From positions 4,898,001 through 4,962,000 of the forward strand of contig OX637794.1 in the NCBI GenBank assembly GCA_951802425.1: a stretch of DNA of 64,000 bases. The letters are read 5' to 3'. Below the pieces are notes generated by a model. It saw only the letters and a program-made list of their open reading frames with translations. It did not search any database and was not told the origin of the DNA. The translations under genes were made by a program, and so were the position numbers. Origin of the DNA: Clavaria fumosa. Its lineage: Eukaryota; Basidiomycota; Agaricomycetes; Agaricales; Clavariaceae. Positions 1 to 10,480 of the stretch are shown here, piece by piece (the first letter of the stretch is position 1; every line of letters starts with the position of its first letter).

Positions 1-675
1 AGACCAACAGCGGGTGGGGATACTCACTCCTTTTACGGCTGCTTGTGGTCGATCTGGTGAGGCTGGGGGAATGCCTGGATACCCTACTCAAGCATCGCGA
101 GTTTTGCATTGACAATGCGTAGCAACGATGGAAACTGCGCTCACCCTGCACAAAATCGACGTTGGGCGGGGGACGGAGGGTGCTACCGGGGTCAAGGCCA
201 GTTGAACGAGGGTAAAACCCAGCGAGGAAAGCTTGTCACACTCACATCTTAATCTGCGACATCAGACAGCGGATTGACTGGACGGCAAATGGGGTGGACG
301 AGGTGAGAGCCGCTGAAGTGGTTCAACAGCATGTCCTGATTGAGGCTGTGCAGTCGCAGCATCACGTTTTTTTTTGTTTTTTGTTTTACAGTGGTGTAAG
401 GAGGTAGGTATGTACAGTTGAATTGTTCATAATACATATAACCATAATGCATACTTTTAATATTGCATTGAATTTGGGAGCTGACCACTGTGGTATGCAG
501 GGAAATTGGGTTATCCATGCATAATTCATAATTCATAGGATTTTGAGGCATTATGCAATATGAATTTACTCCATTCAAATATCAAATACATTGGTCAGTT
601 CACAAAAAACAGCCTGAAAATGCCCCCCAAGCATACATGCAAGCCTCGCATCATCCCCAGCTCCTATGTGTATGT
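1..675. other. No supported gene
   Basis: No reading frame here has a recognisable domain or plausible splice structure. A T-rich run lies near 366-386. The stretch ends at the target-site duplication of the hAT-like element. Confidence 0.5.
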
Positions 676-683
676 GAAAAGAC

Positions 684-1729
684 TAGTGAATGACCCAGGA
701 AACCCTGGGGTAAAAAAATCTGACCCATACCCTTACCTGTGCATACCCATACCTGTGAATGAAGGGTAAGGGTAAGGGTGGGTAAGGGTCAAGGGTACAG
801 CAGGGGTGTGTCATAATCCAGATGTCTTTTTTTTCTTTCATTATTGTGGCTTATTTTTGACTTGGAACTGTACAGAACCAGAGATGCCAGCCACATTGTA
901 TCCCCATTATCCTCCATAAAACTAGGTGCAACAGCTAAACACAGCTCACTCCGAGTAGGTACAAAAGCCGGTTTCTGTTAAGACCAACATCTGTACATAA
1001 TTTGTGTAGAAGTTTTCAGAGAGTGAGAACCTGGGTACTGTGCATGGCCTAGTACTCAGTCACACTAGCTATTTTGGCCTCATTCTCTTGCAATTTCACA
1101 GGTAATAACACAGGGTCTTTTCAGGGTGCTGGGCATACTTCTTGATAATGTATTGATGCAGTATAAATAATGTTTGTATTGCTGTGAACTTTGTAGAACT
1201 GGAGACAGTGGTGGAGTGTCCACATTTGGCTCTGATCAGGAACTTGGTCACACTCAATATTCTACATGAAGCAAGACTATTTCCACCTTCTGTTGTGATT
1301 AAATCCAATTAGATATGTCTCTAGTTATGGGTGAAACCAAAACCCAGAACATTATTAGACTAAACAATGAAATCAATGCCTATCAAGTTGGACTACCTGT
1401 GTTTTGGGGAATTTTGCTCTGACCAACAGAGATGGCAGTTGTACTCCATGTTCTTACTATTTATTACAAGCAATATACATCCACAGCCTAGGTAGGCATG
1501 TGGTCAATCAGTTCCAGCCAGAAAAGAGGGCAGGGAGTGCATGCCAGACTTGCAATTCAACATTGACTGACTACCTGGTGTGACTGAGTACCTGACCAGC
1601 CACAGTACCCAGTGAACCCACCTGAGGGGTACAGATTTCTCAGGGGTACAAAAATTTGTACCCGTACCTGTACCCTCACTTACCTACCCTACTTACCTGT
1701 GCGGGTCTGCGTACCTGTGTCATTCACTA
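684..1729. mobile_element. Non-autonomous hAT-like DNA transposon
   Basis: The element has 11-bp perfect terminal inverted repeats (TAGTGAATGAC at 684-694, its reverse complement at 1719-1729). It is bracketed by a perfect 8-bp direct repeat, GAAAAGAC, at 676-683 and 1730-1737. An 8-bp duplication with TAG-type ends is characteristic of hAT elements. Just inside each end are dense short ACCC/GGGTA repeats (about 705-800 and 1620-1700), the kind of subterminal motif hAT transposases bind. No transposase reading frame is visible in the 1,046 bp, so it must have been moved by a transposase encoded elsewhere. Confidence 0.85.
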
Positions 1730-1842
1730 GAAAAGACCTGGACCCAAGGCAAAGAAAGGAACAGAGGCTCCTGCAACATCAGCAAAGACCAGAACTGAAA
1801 GGAAACACAGCAATCTCACACTGCATCATCTGAGACTTTGCT

Positions 1843-2295
1843 GTGACAGAAGCAACCCTACCTCAGACAGAAGACAAGTTAAAGGACCTCTTCAGGGCAG
1901 GTTATACAGACAGCAAGTGGCAACCGGCACTGGCCACAGTCATGGCTGCAGAAAATGATGCTGAGGTCGCTCTTGATGCTCTTGACACCCTACAGTCCAC
2001 CTTGGACCCAAACACTGTCCCTGCCACACATCATGCCATGACAAGCCAAGGAAAAGAACTGGAGACAGACCTGATGGATATGGTTGTGCAACTCAAAAAG
2101 CGCAAACAAATATTTGGGCCACTGCCATCACTTGAGGAGCTGCTAAACCCAGCAGAGGAGAATGAAGGAGAGTCTCTTCATCTCATCAAAGGTGATGATG
2201 AGATTATTGCACAGTTTCACCACAAGCAGGCTGCCAAGCAAAGGGAGACTGCAGAGAGTGATTCAGATAAGGAGAGCATGAAAGAGTGTGGTGAG
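1843..2295 (+). pseudogene. Fragment related to the JmjC-side host gene
   Basis: An open frame of about 150 codons without a credible ATG; a stop lies four codons upstream of 1843. It is cut at its 3' end by an LTR beginning at 2296. Its first 40 residues resemble, in spacing of aromatic, acidic and alanine residues, a stretch encoded on the minus strand at about 47300-47460. Shared features are a W-x-P preceded by acidic/polar residues, then an AE-x-D motif and a run of spaced alanines. I therefore read it as a decayed exon from a related host gene. The downstream part is acidic and lysine-rich with no known domain. Function unknown. Confidence 0.4.
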
Positions 2296-2576
2296 TGTTA
2301 GGATCGCTTACCTAAGCCATCCAAGAAGAGGAGTTGTTGAGAAACTAGAGAAGCTTGTTGGAAGGTCACATGACCTGTGGCTGGGGTCGGATTATGTAAT
2401 CACCAAAGTCACCTGACCTGCGCCTTGGCGCATCATGTGATCCGAGGGTCCAAGCATGGGAATGCCAGCAAGTGCCGAAGCTCTCACTATAAGTACTTTG
2501 TCATTTCCTTTTTTCCCCTTATCTTAGTATTGTTGTCATGACCTTACCCTTAAGTTGTGTGAGACCCAGTCTGATA
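2296..2576 (+). repeat. 5' LTR of family-F gypsy fragment
   Basis: Begins TGTTAGGATCGC and ends CAGTCTGATA. It aligns throughout with the LTRs at 16208-16497 and 21531-21820. It keeps the 11-nt ATCTTAGTATT at 2521-2531 and the complementary primer site at 2578-2588. It is more diverged than the pair flanking element F, so it is an older copy. Confidence 0.85.
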
Positions 2577-3028
2577 TAATACTAAGATCCGCCTGTCTGC
2601 CCTAGCCCCGTGTCCTGACCTGGCTAGCCTGGACCCTTAATTTCAAACTGTGACATGTTGTCACAGCTCAGCCCCTATCATCCTCTATCTCTTTACCCTG
2701 CCCGCAGTGTGCAACAGAACTGCACAAAAGTTTTACTGTGTATAGATACACATGACCCAAACTGGAGGACAGCCACTGTACTCCTCCCGGTGAATTGTGT
2801 AGTGTACAGGGCAAGGAAAGGCCCTCTACATAGTCTTTCTAGTAGTTTCCTGGTCCAGTGGACAGGGCCCTTGCTCTGTGACCATTGTCAGAAGGGTGCA
2901 TGGGCAACTCATTAAGAGTTGTGGAGCGACCACCTGGGACACCATTTGGGCCCCACACTAGCAATAGTTTCATAGAATAAGAGTTCTATAGGTACATAAG
3001 TACATAGAAGGGCAGCCTGAGAGGACAG
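2577..3028 (+). mobile_element. Untranslated leader of a truncated family-F element
   Basis: Collinear with the leader of element F (16498-17003), with one internal length difference. It stops before gag, at the start of the TGTCAGG-type LTR at 3029. No coding sequence of this copy remains. Confidence 0.75.
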
Positions 3029-3387
3029 TGTCAGGACCCATTCATTTTTCCCTTGCCCAAGCCGACTTTACCAACATCTACGAACCTCCTGACAGCCCTC
3101 TACAACCTCGTGAGCCCCTTTATACACTTCCGGAACCCGTCATCCCCTTCCAGAAGCCTCTCTGACCTTCCCTGCCCTTACACGACACTTGCGACCACCA
3201 GGCTATACTCATGACACCCTTCCCCATCTCACCTTATGTGTACCTACCACCTGAACCCACCAAATCAATGCGCAACATGCTGTTGCACATCTTCTTCGGC
3301 CAGCACATGACTTGCTGCATGGCACCCCTGGCACTACCACTACCAGTGCTAATACATTACCAGTGTTACGACTGTTACCCGCATTAC
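3029..3387 (+). repeat. LTR family K, left half, split by a gypsy insertion
   Basis: Starts TGTCAGGACCC and matches the first part of the copy at 12317-13097 (read on the minus strand). It is broken at ATTAC (3383-3387) by the LTR at 3388. The right half of the same LTR lies inverted at 4687-5146. Confidence 0.75.
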
Positions 3388-3893
3388 TGTAACGAACAGT
3401 CCTTTCGTTAAGGGGACTTATTCACGGAGAGGTGGATTATGGGCACAAGCTCTTTCAATAACAAAGCTAAGGGGAAATCTAGTACATGGGCATCGTGTAT
3501 TTATACTATGCATAGGTGTTGGGTCGGGTATCTAATATCCGACGATATCTTCTGGCTACTACATTACCTGGTCGGCTACTTGTTGTACCAGTGATCGAGA
3601 ACGTGGTGAGTTCTTCCTCCGATGCTGTGGTCTGATGGGAGGGGCTGTGTGCGACTGCGATCTGATGGGAGAGGCTGTTCGTGGGTCCACCACAGCTGAT
3701 ACTCATCTCTGCTGTCCTAGCGCTCAGTCCTTGTACTTCGGCATCGTCCTGACAGGGATCCCTCATTCCTCTCGCGGCATCTGCGTATGTCTGTCGTCGA
3801 ATCGTTGGTTTAGGGGTCTGGCTTCCCGTAGAGGCTGCACATGGTCTGTAACGATTGGGCGTCCCGCTGAGGCTGAGCGGCCGAATTGTTACA
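3388..3893 (-). repeat. 3' LTR of split gypsy element (family A/B/C)
   Basis: Read on the minus strand it begins TGTAACAATTCGG and ends GTTCGTTACA, and it is 506 bp long. The plus-strand copy at 5147-5682 is 30 bp longer because it has one more unit of a 30-bp internal repeat. It is flanked by target duplication ATTAC at 3383-3387. A purine-rich tract lies just upstream on the minus strand (about 3894-3910). Confidence 0.9.
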
Positions 3894-4684
3894 TTCTGCC
3901 CACCTCCCTGGGAGGTTCGCCCTCGAGCCTCGAAGTCACGTAGGGCTTTTGTACAGTTGTCCAGATTCGCTTCCGGCTCCCAGGTATCCTCCTTGGGTGG
4001 GTATCCCTTCCAGTGTACCAGGTACTCCCATCCATGTCCTTTCTTTCGCTTCCCAAGTATCTCCTCGACTTCGTAGACCGGTCCCCCATCCACAAACATG
4101 GGGTCAGGTGGTACGCTCCTTGCTAGCTGGCTGGGAAACTCTGGTTTGTAATATCTCTTAAGTTTCTCTCCATGGAATACGTCGTGTCCTTTCCAGTGAG
4201 AGGGCATGGCAACGCCTGTCCTATCCTCGCCATAACCTCAAACGGGCCTCTCCACTTCGCATCTAGCTTCGCTGTTCCATGTAAACTTGGGAGGTGTTGA
4301 CTACTCACAAGCACCTTCGTTCCTGTCTTGTAGGTCTCGGGATCTGGTCGGTAACGGTCGTATCGTCTCTTCATCGCTGTCTTCGTCCTCTCCAGACTCT
4401 GCCTGGCAATGTCACAACTGGTCCTTATTGTCTCCATGAAGTCGACTACTGCAGGTACATTGGATTCGTTCGTCTCGTCCGCAGGATATCCTCTCGGGTG
4501 GCGTCCCTTGTTCAGCCAGAAGGGGGAGTGTCCTGTGGCACTATGCAACGAGTTGTTATAGGCGAATTCGGCGGCCGCTATCCAGTCCGACCACTCTGAT
4601 TGTTTCTCCGCATAAATCCGCAGGTCCTTCCCTATCTCTCGATTCACTCACTCCGTCTGTCCGTCCATCTGAAGCTTAAACCAA
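3506..4684 (-). pseudogene. Gypsy pol C-terminus: integrase end, chromodomain, LTR-encoded tail
   Basis: The 3' third of a Ty3/gypsy pol. Reading starts around 4684 with the conserved integrase motif DGQTE, followed at once by an in-frame TGA. Next come the helical AEFAYN region and the GPF-type C-terminal module, with a frame change near 4200. A chromodomain follows at about 3920-4075 (YEVEEIL, then YLVHWKGYP and DTWEP). The frame does not stop at the end of the internal region. It continues about 130 codons into the LTR to 3506, and this tail is also open in the sister LTRs. The N-terminal remainder of the protein is on the opposite strand at 7193-9561. Non-functional as it stands. Confidence 0.8.
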
Positions 4685-4686
4685 AG

Positions 4687-5146
4687 TGCATCAACATCAA
4701 GTCTACAGTATGAGAAGTACATGCGAGACTTATATATGTTAGTAGAGAAGAGTATAATGAAAGAGGAAAAGTACAGAGGTCGCCAAGTGATGAGACTATA
4801 GTAGTACAGGGTATGTTTAGTTGTAAGATGACTATGCACATGTTCTACTAAGGTTGCAAGGGGTTAGGAATGCATAGGTAAGGTTGTGAGGATGACCTGT
4901 CATGGGTCACGACCTGGTTAAATAAGTATATACATAACTATAACTATGGGGGATTCTTGGATCATATGTAACATAGTTATAGAGGACTGAGGAAAGGAAG
5001 AGGAGCATAAGTTGAAGGGTATATGCAGCTGACCGTTGGTGGCACATTTGAGTGTTAAGGTCGCAAGGTCATAAGAGCGGTCACATGGGTGATGGTAGTG
5101 ACACAGGTGACCTTGGGCAGGAGGTCATATGGGTAATGCTGGTAAT
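4687..5146 (-). repeat. LTR family K, right half, inverted
   Basis: Matches, on the minus strand, the second part of the family K LTR (compare 12317-12780). It ends at 5142-5146 with GTAAT, the reverse complement of the ATTAC that ends the left half at 3387. The two halves therefore once adjoined and were separated by a retroelement insertion followed by an inversion. Confidence 0.75.
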
Positions 5147-5682
5147 TGTAACGATTCGGCCGCTCAGCCTCAGCGGGACGCCCAACGGTTACAGATCATG
5201 CGCAGCCTCTACGGGAAGCCAGACCCCTAAACCAACAATTTGACGATGGACATACGCAGACGCCGTGAGAGGAATGAGGGATCCCTGTCAGGATGATGCC
5301 GAAGTACAAGGACTGAGCACTAGGATGGCAGAGATGAGTATCAGCTGCAGTGGACCCACGAACAGCCTCTCCCATCAGATTGCAGTCGCACACAGCCCCT
5401 CCCATCAGATCGCAGTCGCACACAGCCCCTCCCATCAGACTGCAGCATCGGAGGAAGAACTCACCGCATTCTCAATCACCGGTACAACAAGTAGCCAACT
5501 GGGTAACATAGTAGCCAGAAGATATTGTCAGATATTAGATACCCAACCCAACACTTATGCACAGTATAAATACACGATGCCCATGTACTAGATTTCCCCT
5601 TAGCTTTGTTATTGAAAGAGCTTGTGCCCATAATCTGCCTTTCCACGAATAAGTCCCCTTAATGAAAGGACTGTTCGTTACA
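5147..5682 (+). repeat. 5' LTR of split gypsy element (family A/B/C)
   Basis: A 536-bp LTR, TGTAACGATTCGG to GTTCGTTACA. It contains a TATA box (TATAAATA, 5565-5572) and the predicted RNA start region at 5602. A 30-bp unit is present three times around 5365-5440, against twice in the partner LTR. An open frame homologous to the pol tail crosses most of it, ending at 5591. Confidence 0.9.
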
Positions 5683-5695
5683 AAATAACAAAGCT
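5602..5695 (+). promoter_or_regulatory. Self-priming pair: RNA 5' end and primer-binding site
   Basis: The 12 nt AGCTTTGTTATT at 5602-5613 lie 37 bp downstream of the TATA box. They are the exact reverse complement of AATAACAAAGCT at 5684-5695, two bases inside the LTR end. This is the arrangement known from Tf1/sushi elements, where the 5' end of the element's own RNA folds back to prime reverse transcription instead of a tRNA. Confidence 0.7.
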
Positions 5696-6328
5696 GGACA
5701 ACACCACCCCCAACGTCCACACTGGACAATCAACCCCCAAGCCACCCGTTGTCGACCACGAAAAGGCCGGACCCTTTTTTGCAGCATATTGGTGCATCAT
5801 CGCCTAGTGACGACAACATAGAACTCATTCTCTGAAACTTACCCCCACCATCCCTACCACGACAACTTCCAGCCTACACCCACAGACCCTACCTACACCC
5901 TGAAGGCTTCGAAGAAGACATCCCACCCGCTGAATACGACACCAACATCGCCACCCACACCATTCGAGTCAGGCGACGAATCGACCGCTTTATCCCCTAC
6001 CACAGCTACGCCATCGGTCTTGCAACGTATAATACGGACGATCACCAAATTTCTTTCTATGGAGACAGCGGAAACGGTTTCCCAGACCTCAAAATTCAGT
6101 TTATCTCACACCCAGCAAACAGCCGACTACCAACCATACCCCCCTGATGCATACTTACTTGGATTAGTTTCGCCAACAACAAGAGCTCACTTCGACAAGT
6201 TACGGCAAAGCTGGTCCACGACATAGCACCTGAGGTCTACAGAAAAGAAATACACCGACGATCCCCCTTCATTCTACAAGAGGCATCACACTATGTCAGC
6301 ACACCCGACCACAACATTTTCTACTAGC
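5683..6328 (+). other. Gypsy leader region, no gene
   Basis: Lies between the primer site and the gag start of the split element. It is C/A-rich with short broken frames and no recognisable domain. Confidence 0.5.
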
Positions 6329-7157
6329 ATGGACAACGATTTCGGACCTGGGGTCGAGATTAGGAGCATGCAGATGAAGAGGAGAGAGATACGGATAGCA
6401 GAACCGGAGGGCTTCGACGTATGGCCTGGAAACTAAAAAAAATATAAGAGACAGATCGGACTGTACCTCAGCGCGAACGAGGAGCTATACCAGAGAGACC
6501 AGGAGAAGATCATCTACGCCCTATTGTATATGAAGAGCGGGTCGGCAGAGCTTTGGGCGGCCCAGTACATCGATGTGTGTATCGCTACGAACGAGTGGGG
6601 AGACTGGATCGAGTTCAACAAGCAGTTACCACGCTTTCACGGACAGGAACGAAGGACGGTGAGTGATGGAAAAGATGGAAGGACAAAGGCAAGGAAGGGA
6701 CCCGGTGATGACTTATTTCCTTAAACTAGAGTAACTGGCAGCAGCGGCAGGAATCAACCTGTACACGGATCCACAGGCGATACTGCGATGCAAGCGAGGA
6801 CTTAACGACGACCTAGTCGACAGGATCTACATGGCAGGGATGGCCCCGACAACCTACGTGACCTACAAGGACCGAGCCGTCGAATTGGACGAGATGATGC
6901 GGAGGCAAGTACTACGAAAGAAGCAGAACCCACCCCAACGATACGAGATCAAGTTCCCAGAGACACCGAAGGTCAACGCCATGCAGGTCGATAGGTTCCG
7001 TGCCCCCAGAGGGAATTGCTACAACTGCAACGAGACCGGACATTTTGCGAGGGCTTGCCCCAAGCCCAAGAAAATCGAGAACCGAGCAACGACTACCAAT
7101 GAAACAGAGACCGGACCTGCTGAAGAGAAAAAGGATTTTGCAAGCGAGAGTACATAA
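6329..7157 (+). pseudogene. Gypsy gag, frameshifted, with zinc knuckle
   Basis: Starts with an ATG at 6329 matching the gag start of the sister copy at 57724. It is broken by a TAA near 6434 and by later frame changes. The C-terminal part (6831-7157) keeps a CX2CX4HX4C zinc knuckle (CYNCNETGHFARAC, about 7018-7060), the nucleic-acid-binding motif of retroelement nucleocapsid. In the intact family this protein packages element RNA. The breaks are clear from comparison with 56894-57724, so this copy is dead. Confidence 0.75.
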
Positions 7158-7192
7158 ACAGTTGTGTGTATCTCTCGAAGAATAAAACGTGT

Positions 7193-9561
7193 TCAACTGA
7201 AATCGACTGAGATAAGACTCAGCTCGTAGTGATGGCAGAGATCGTGCATACGAGGAGCAGGAAACAGTTCACCACGAAAGCGCTCATAGACAGCGGCTGC
7301 GCAAGAAGTTGTGTGGATGCCGGGTTGGTAGTGAAACAAGGATGGCCTACGGAGTGACTCCCGCAGCCCATACAGATCATGTACGCCGACAGAAGGATAA
7401 ACCCTGAGGGTACAGCGACATCTTTTTGCGAAGTGATTGCAAAGGTGGATGGTCAAGAAACGATGATCCGGCCCTTGGTCACGAAACTGGATAAATCCAT
7501 ACTGTATCTGGGATATGACTGGTTGGTTGGAGCCAACCTGAAGATCAATTGGAGAACCTCGAAGATTGGCCGAGTGTTGCTCGTTGACAAACCTGACTAC
7601 GTGAAAGAATATCCGGAGGTATTCTGCGAGACAAGATGTGAGGAGCTGCCGCCGCACCGGAGCTGGGACCACAAGATCGAACTCACAACAGACACTACGC
7701 CCTGAGGAAAGGTGTACCCAATAAGCCGGAAGGAACAGGAAGCACTCAATAAGTTGATCGAGGAAGGACTCAGGAGTGGGAGGCTGAGGAAGAGTAACTC
7801 ACCCTACGCATCGCCCTTCTTCTTCAGAATGAAGAAAGGGATGGACGAACTACGAGGAATCCAGGACTATCGAGGACTAAATGCGATTACTAAGAAAGAC
7901 AGGTACCCGCTTCCGCTGCTGTCGAGAATGGTCGAAACAGGCACGATCAGGAAGGTCTACACAAAAATGGACTTGCAGAAAGGTTTTAACCTGATTCGAC
8001 TAAGGGAGGAAGACGAGGATAAGGCCGCCTTCATCACCAATCGAGGATTACTAGCGCCGAGAGTCATGCAGTTCAGGCTATGCAACGCACCAGCTACTTT
8101 TCAGAGAATGATGGACGAGGTCCTATGCGAGGAGATAGAGACAGGGACGGTCGAGGTCTATGTGGACGACATCCTCATACACACAGAAACAGTAGAGGAA
8201 AACAGGATGATGACCTGATGAGTTCTGACGAAACTACGCGACAACCAACTATACTGCGCAAAGAAGAAGTGCCTATTCGAAGTGGATGAAGTGGACTTCT
8301 TAGGAGCAAGGATTAAGGGAGGGAAAGCAAGAATCAGCCCGGACCAGATAAGTGCAGTTCGTGAACTAAAGGAACCAAGGAACAAGAGACAGCTCCGCAG
8401 GATCCTAGGAATATTTGGAGTTTACAGGAAATTCTTAAAAGACTACTTGAAGATGGTGAAACTGCTGACGGCCCTCATGGGAGACGTACCCTGGACCTGG
8501 ACGGATGGGATACATGGAAAGGCTTTCAGGGCTGGGATCAACGCGATCACGGAAAGCCCAGTACTGACACAGCCGAGGGACAGAGGACAACTTCACGTCG
8601 AAACGGATGCATCGGACGTGGCTACCAGAGCAGTACTTTCGCAACTCGAGGACGACGGAAAGTGGCATCTGGTCGCTTTCCACTCCAAGACGTTGGGAGA
8701 ACACGAAAGGAACTACTCGACCTACGACAAGGAGTTACTCACTATACTAAAAGCGTTACAGGAGTGGAGACATATCTTACTTTCGGTAAAGCAGCCATTC
8801 GAGATCCTGACTGATCACAGGAACCTCGTATATTTCAGAGACCCACAGAAGTTATCTAGGAGACAAGCTGGATGGTCGACACAACTACAAGACTACGAGT
8901 TCGTAATTTGACATGTACCCGGAAAAAGAAACCACCCAGCAGACGAGCTAAGCCGACCCGAGGATGAAGGAACGAAACCCATGGTCGAGCCGACTATATT
9001 GTTACCCGAGACGTGCTTTATACGAGCATTGGCTCCGGCTGAAGATATCGAAGGAAGGATGTTCAGAGCCCACGATCACCAGACTGCAGGACACCCAGGG
9101 ATAGCAAGGACCTTGGATCTGGTCAGGAGGAGCGGAGAACGATGGCCTACGATGAAGAAAGACATTGAGAGATACGTGAAAGGATGTCCCATGTGTCAGA
9201 AAGCCAAACCCAGGAATCAAGGAGTACCGACGGAACTACACCCCACGACAGTGCCGCTGGGACCATGGGAACATATCGGATGGGACATAGTAGGGCCGCT
9301 TCCCAAGTCAAGTGGAAAGGATGCGATCCTTTGCATCACCAACATATTCACGAAAGGGATCAAACTAGAAGCTATCACGACTACGATTACCAGCGAAGGA
9401 GTTGTGAGAATACTTAGGGACAGAGTATACTGCGAGGAAGGGCTACTGACTAAGATATACAGCGATCGAGGACCACAGTTCACCAGTCGATTCACAAAAG
9501 AACTTTACAGGCTGATTGGGATTGAACTGAACATCAGCACGCCATATCACCCAGAGGCTAT
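7193..9561 (+). pseudogene. Gypsy pol N-terminal part: protease, RT, RNase H, integrase core
   Basis: Protease remnant at about 7270-7700 (active-site DSGC followed by frame changes). Reverse transcriptase at 7712-8218 keeps YVDD near 8158. RNase H lies at about 8560-8880 (TDAS motif). The integrase zinc finger H-H-C-C is near 9070-9205, with core residues in WDIVG (about 9280) and SDRGPQF (about 9460). The integrase stops abruptly after PYHPE at about 9556, exactly where the minus-strand fragment starting at 4684 takes over. Stops at about 7702 and 8216 and one after RNase H show it is inactive. This is the 5' part of the element split by inversion. Confidence 0.85.
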
Positions 9562-9739
9562 TACGCCCTTTGAGCTTGGAACCACCATGATTGATAGGTC
9601 TTGTCTCCAGTAGTACTGAATCAAATAATTAACTAGACACAGCAGTTAGGTATAATTCATAGTGTACTCTTTGCAGCTACAGCTGGACAAGGAATCCTTA
9701 TGGTCAGTCAACTTGTCAAGTTAACTTGTCAAAGGTAGT
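9562..9739. other. Inversion-breakpoint flank
   Basis: Sequence beyond the truncated integrase and before the minisatellite. On the minus strand a short frame might continue the copia protease, but the match is too weak to call. Confidence 0.3.
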
Positions 9740-10480
9740 ACATGGGGGACTAGTAGACTAGATACAGCTGATAGCTGTGGATCTAGTGGACTAGTTACAG
9801 CTACTAGGTGTGGACCTGGTGGACTAGTTGCAGGTACTAGCTATGGACCTAGTGAACTAGTTACAGCTGCTAGCTGTGGGTCCAGTGGACTAGTTACAGC
9901 TACCAGTTGTGGATCTAGTGGACTAGGTGCAGCAAGTAGGTGAAGGTCTAGTGGACTAGTTGCAGCTATTAGCTGTAGATGTAGTGAACTAGTTACAGCT
10001 AGTAGCTGTGGGCCTAGTGAACTAGTTGCAGCTACTAGCTGTGGGCCTAGTGGACTAGTTTCAGCTACTAGCTGTAGATGTAGTGAACTAGTTGCAGCTA
10101 GTAGGTGTAGGTCTAGTAGACTAGTTGCAGCTACTAGCTGTAGATGTAGTGCACTAATTGCAGCTAGTAGGTGTAGGTCTAGTGGACTAGTTGCAGCTAT
10201 TAGCTGTAGATGTAGTAAACTAGTTGCAGCTAGTAGGTGTAGGTCTAGTGAACTAGTTGAAGCTACCAGCTGTGGACCTAGTGGACTAGTTACAGCTGCT
10301 AGCTGTGGATCCAGTGGACAAGTTACAGCTACCAGTTATGGATCTAGTGGACTAGGTGCAGCAAGTAGGTGTAGGTCTAGTGGACTAGTTGCAGCTATTA
10401 GCTGTAGATGTAGTGAACTAGTTACAGCTAGTAGCTGTGGGCCTAGTGGACTAGTTACAGCTAGTAGCTGTGAACATGGC
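9740..10480. repeat. 33-bp minisatellite
   Basis: Roughly 22 head-to-tail copies of a 33-bp unit built around CTAGTGGACTAGTTACAGCT with scattered substitutions. Because 33 is a multiple of three, open frames of 11-residue repeats arise on the minus strand. I regard these as a by-product. The array begins immediately after the copia protease motif on the minus strand. Confidence 0.9.

Noticed and set aside
705..800. Telomere-like (TACCC)n tract
   Set aside because: Short, irregular, and mirrored at the other end of the hAT element; it is a subterminal motif, not a telomere.
3635..4161. Several plus-strand frames opposite the chromodomain fragment
   Set aside because: Shadows of the minus-strand pol and LTR-encoded tail.
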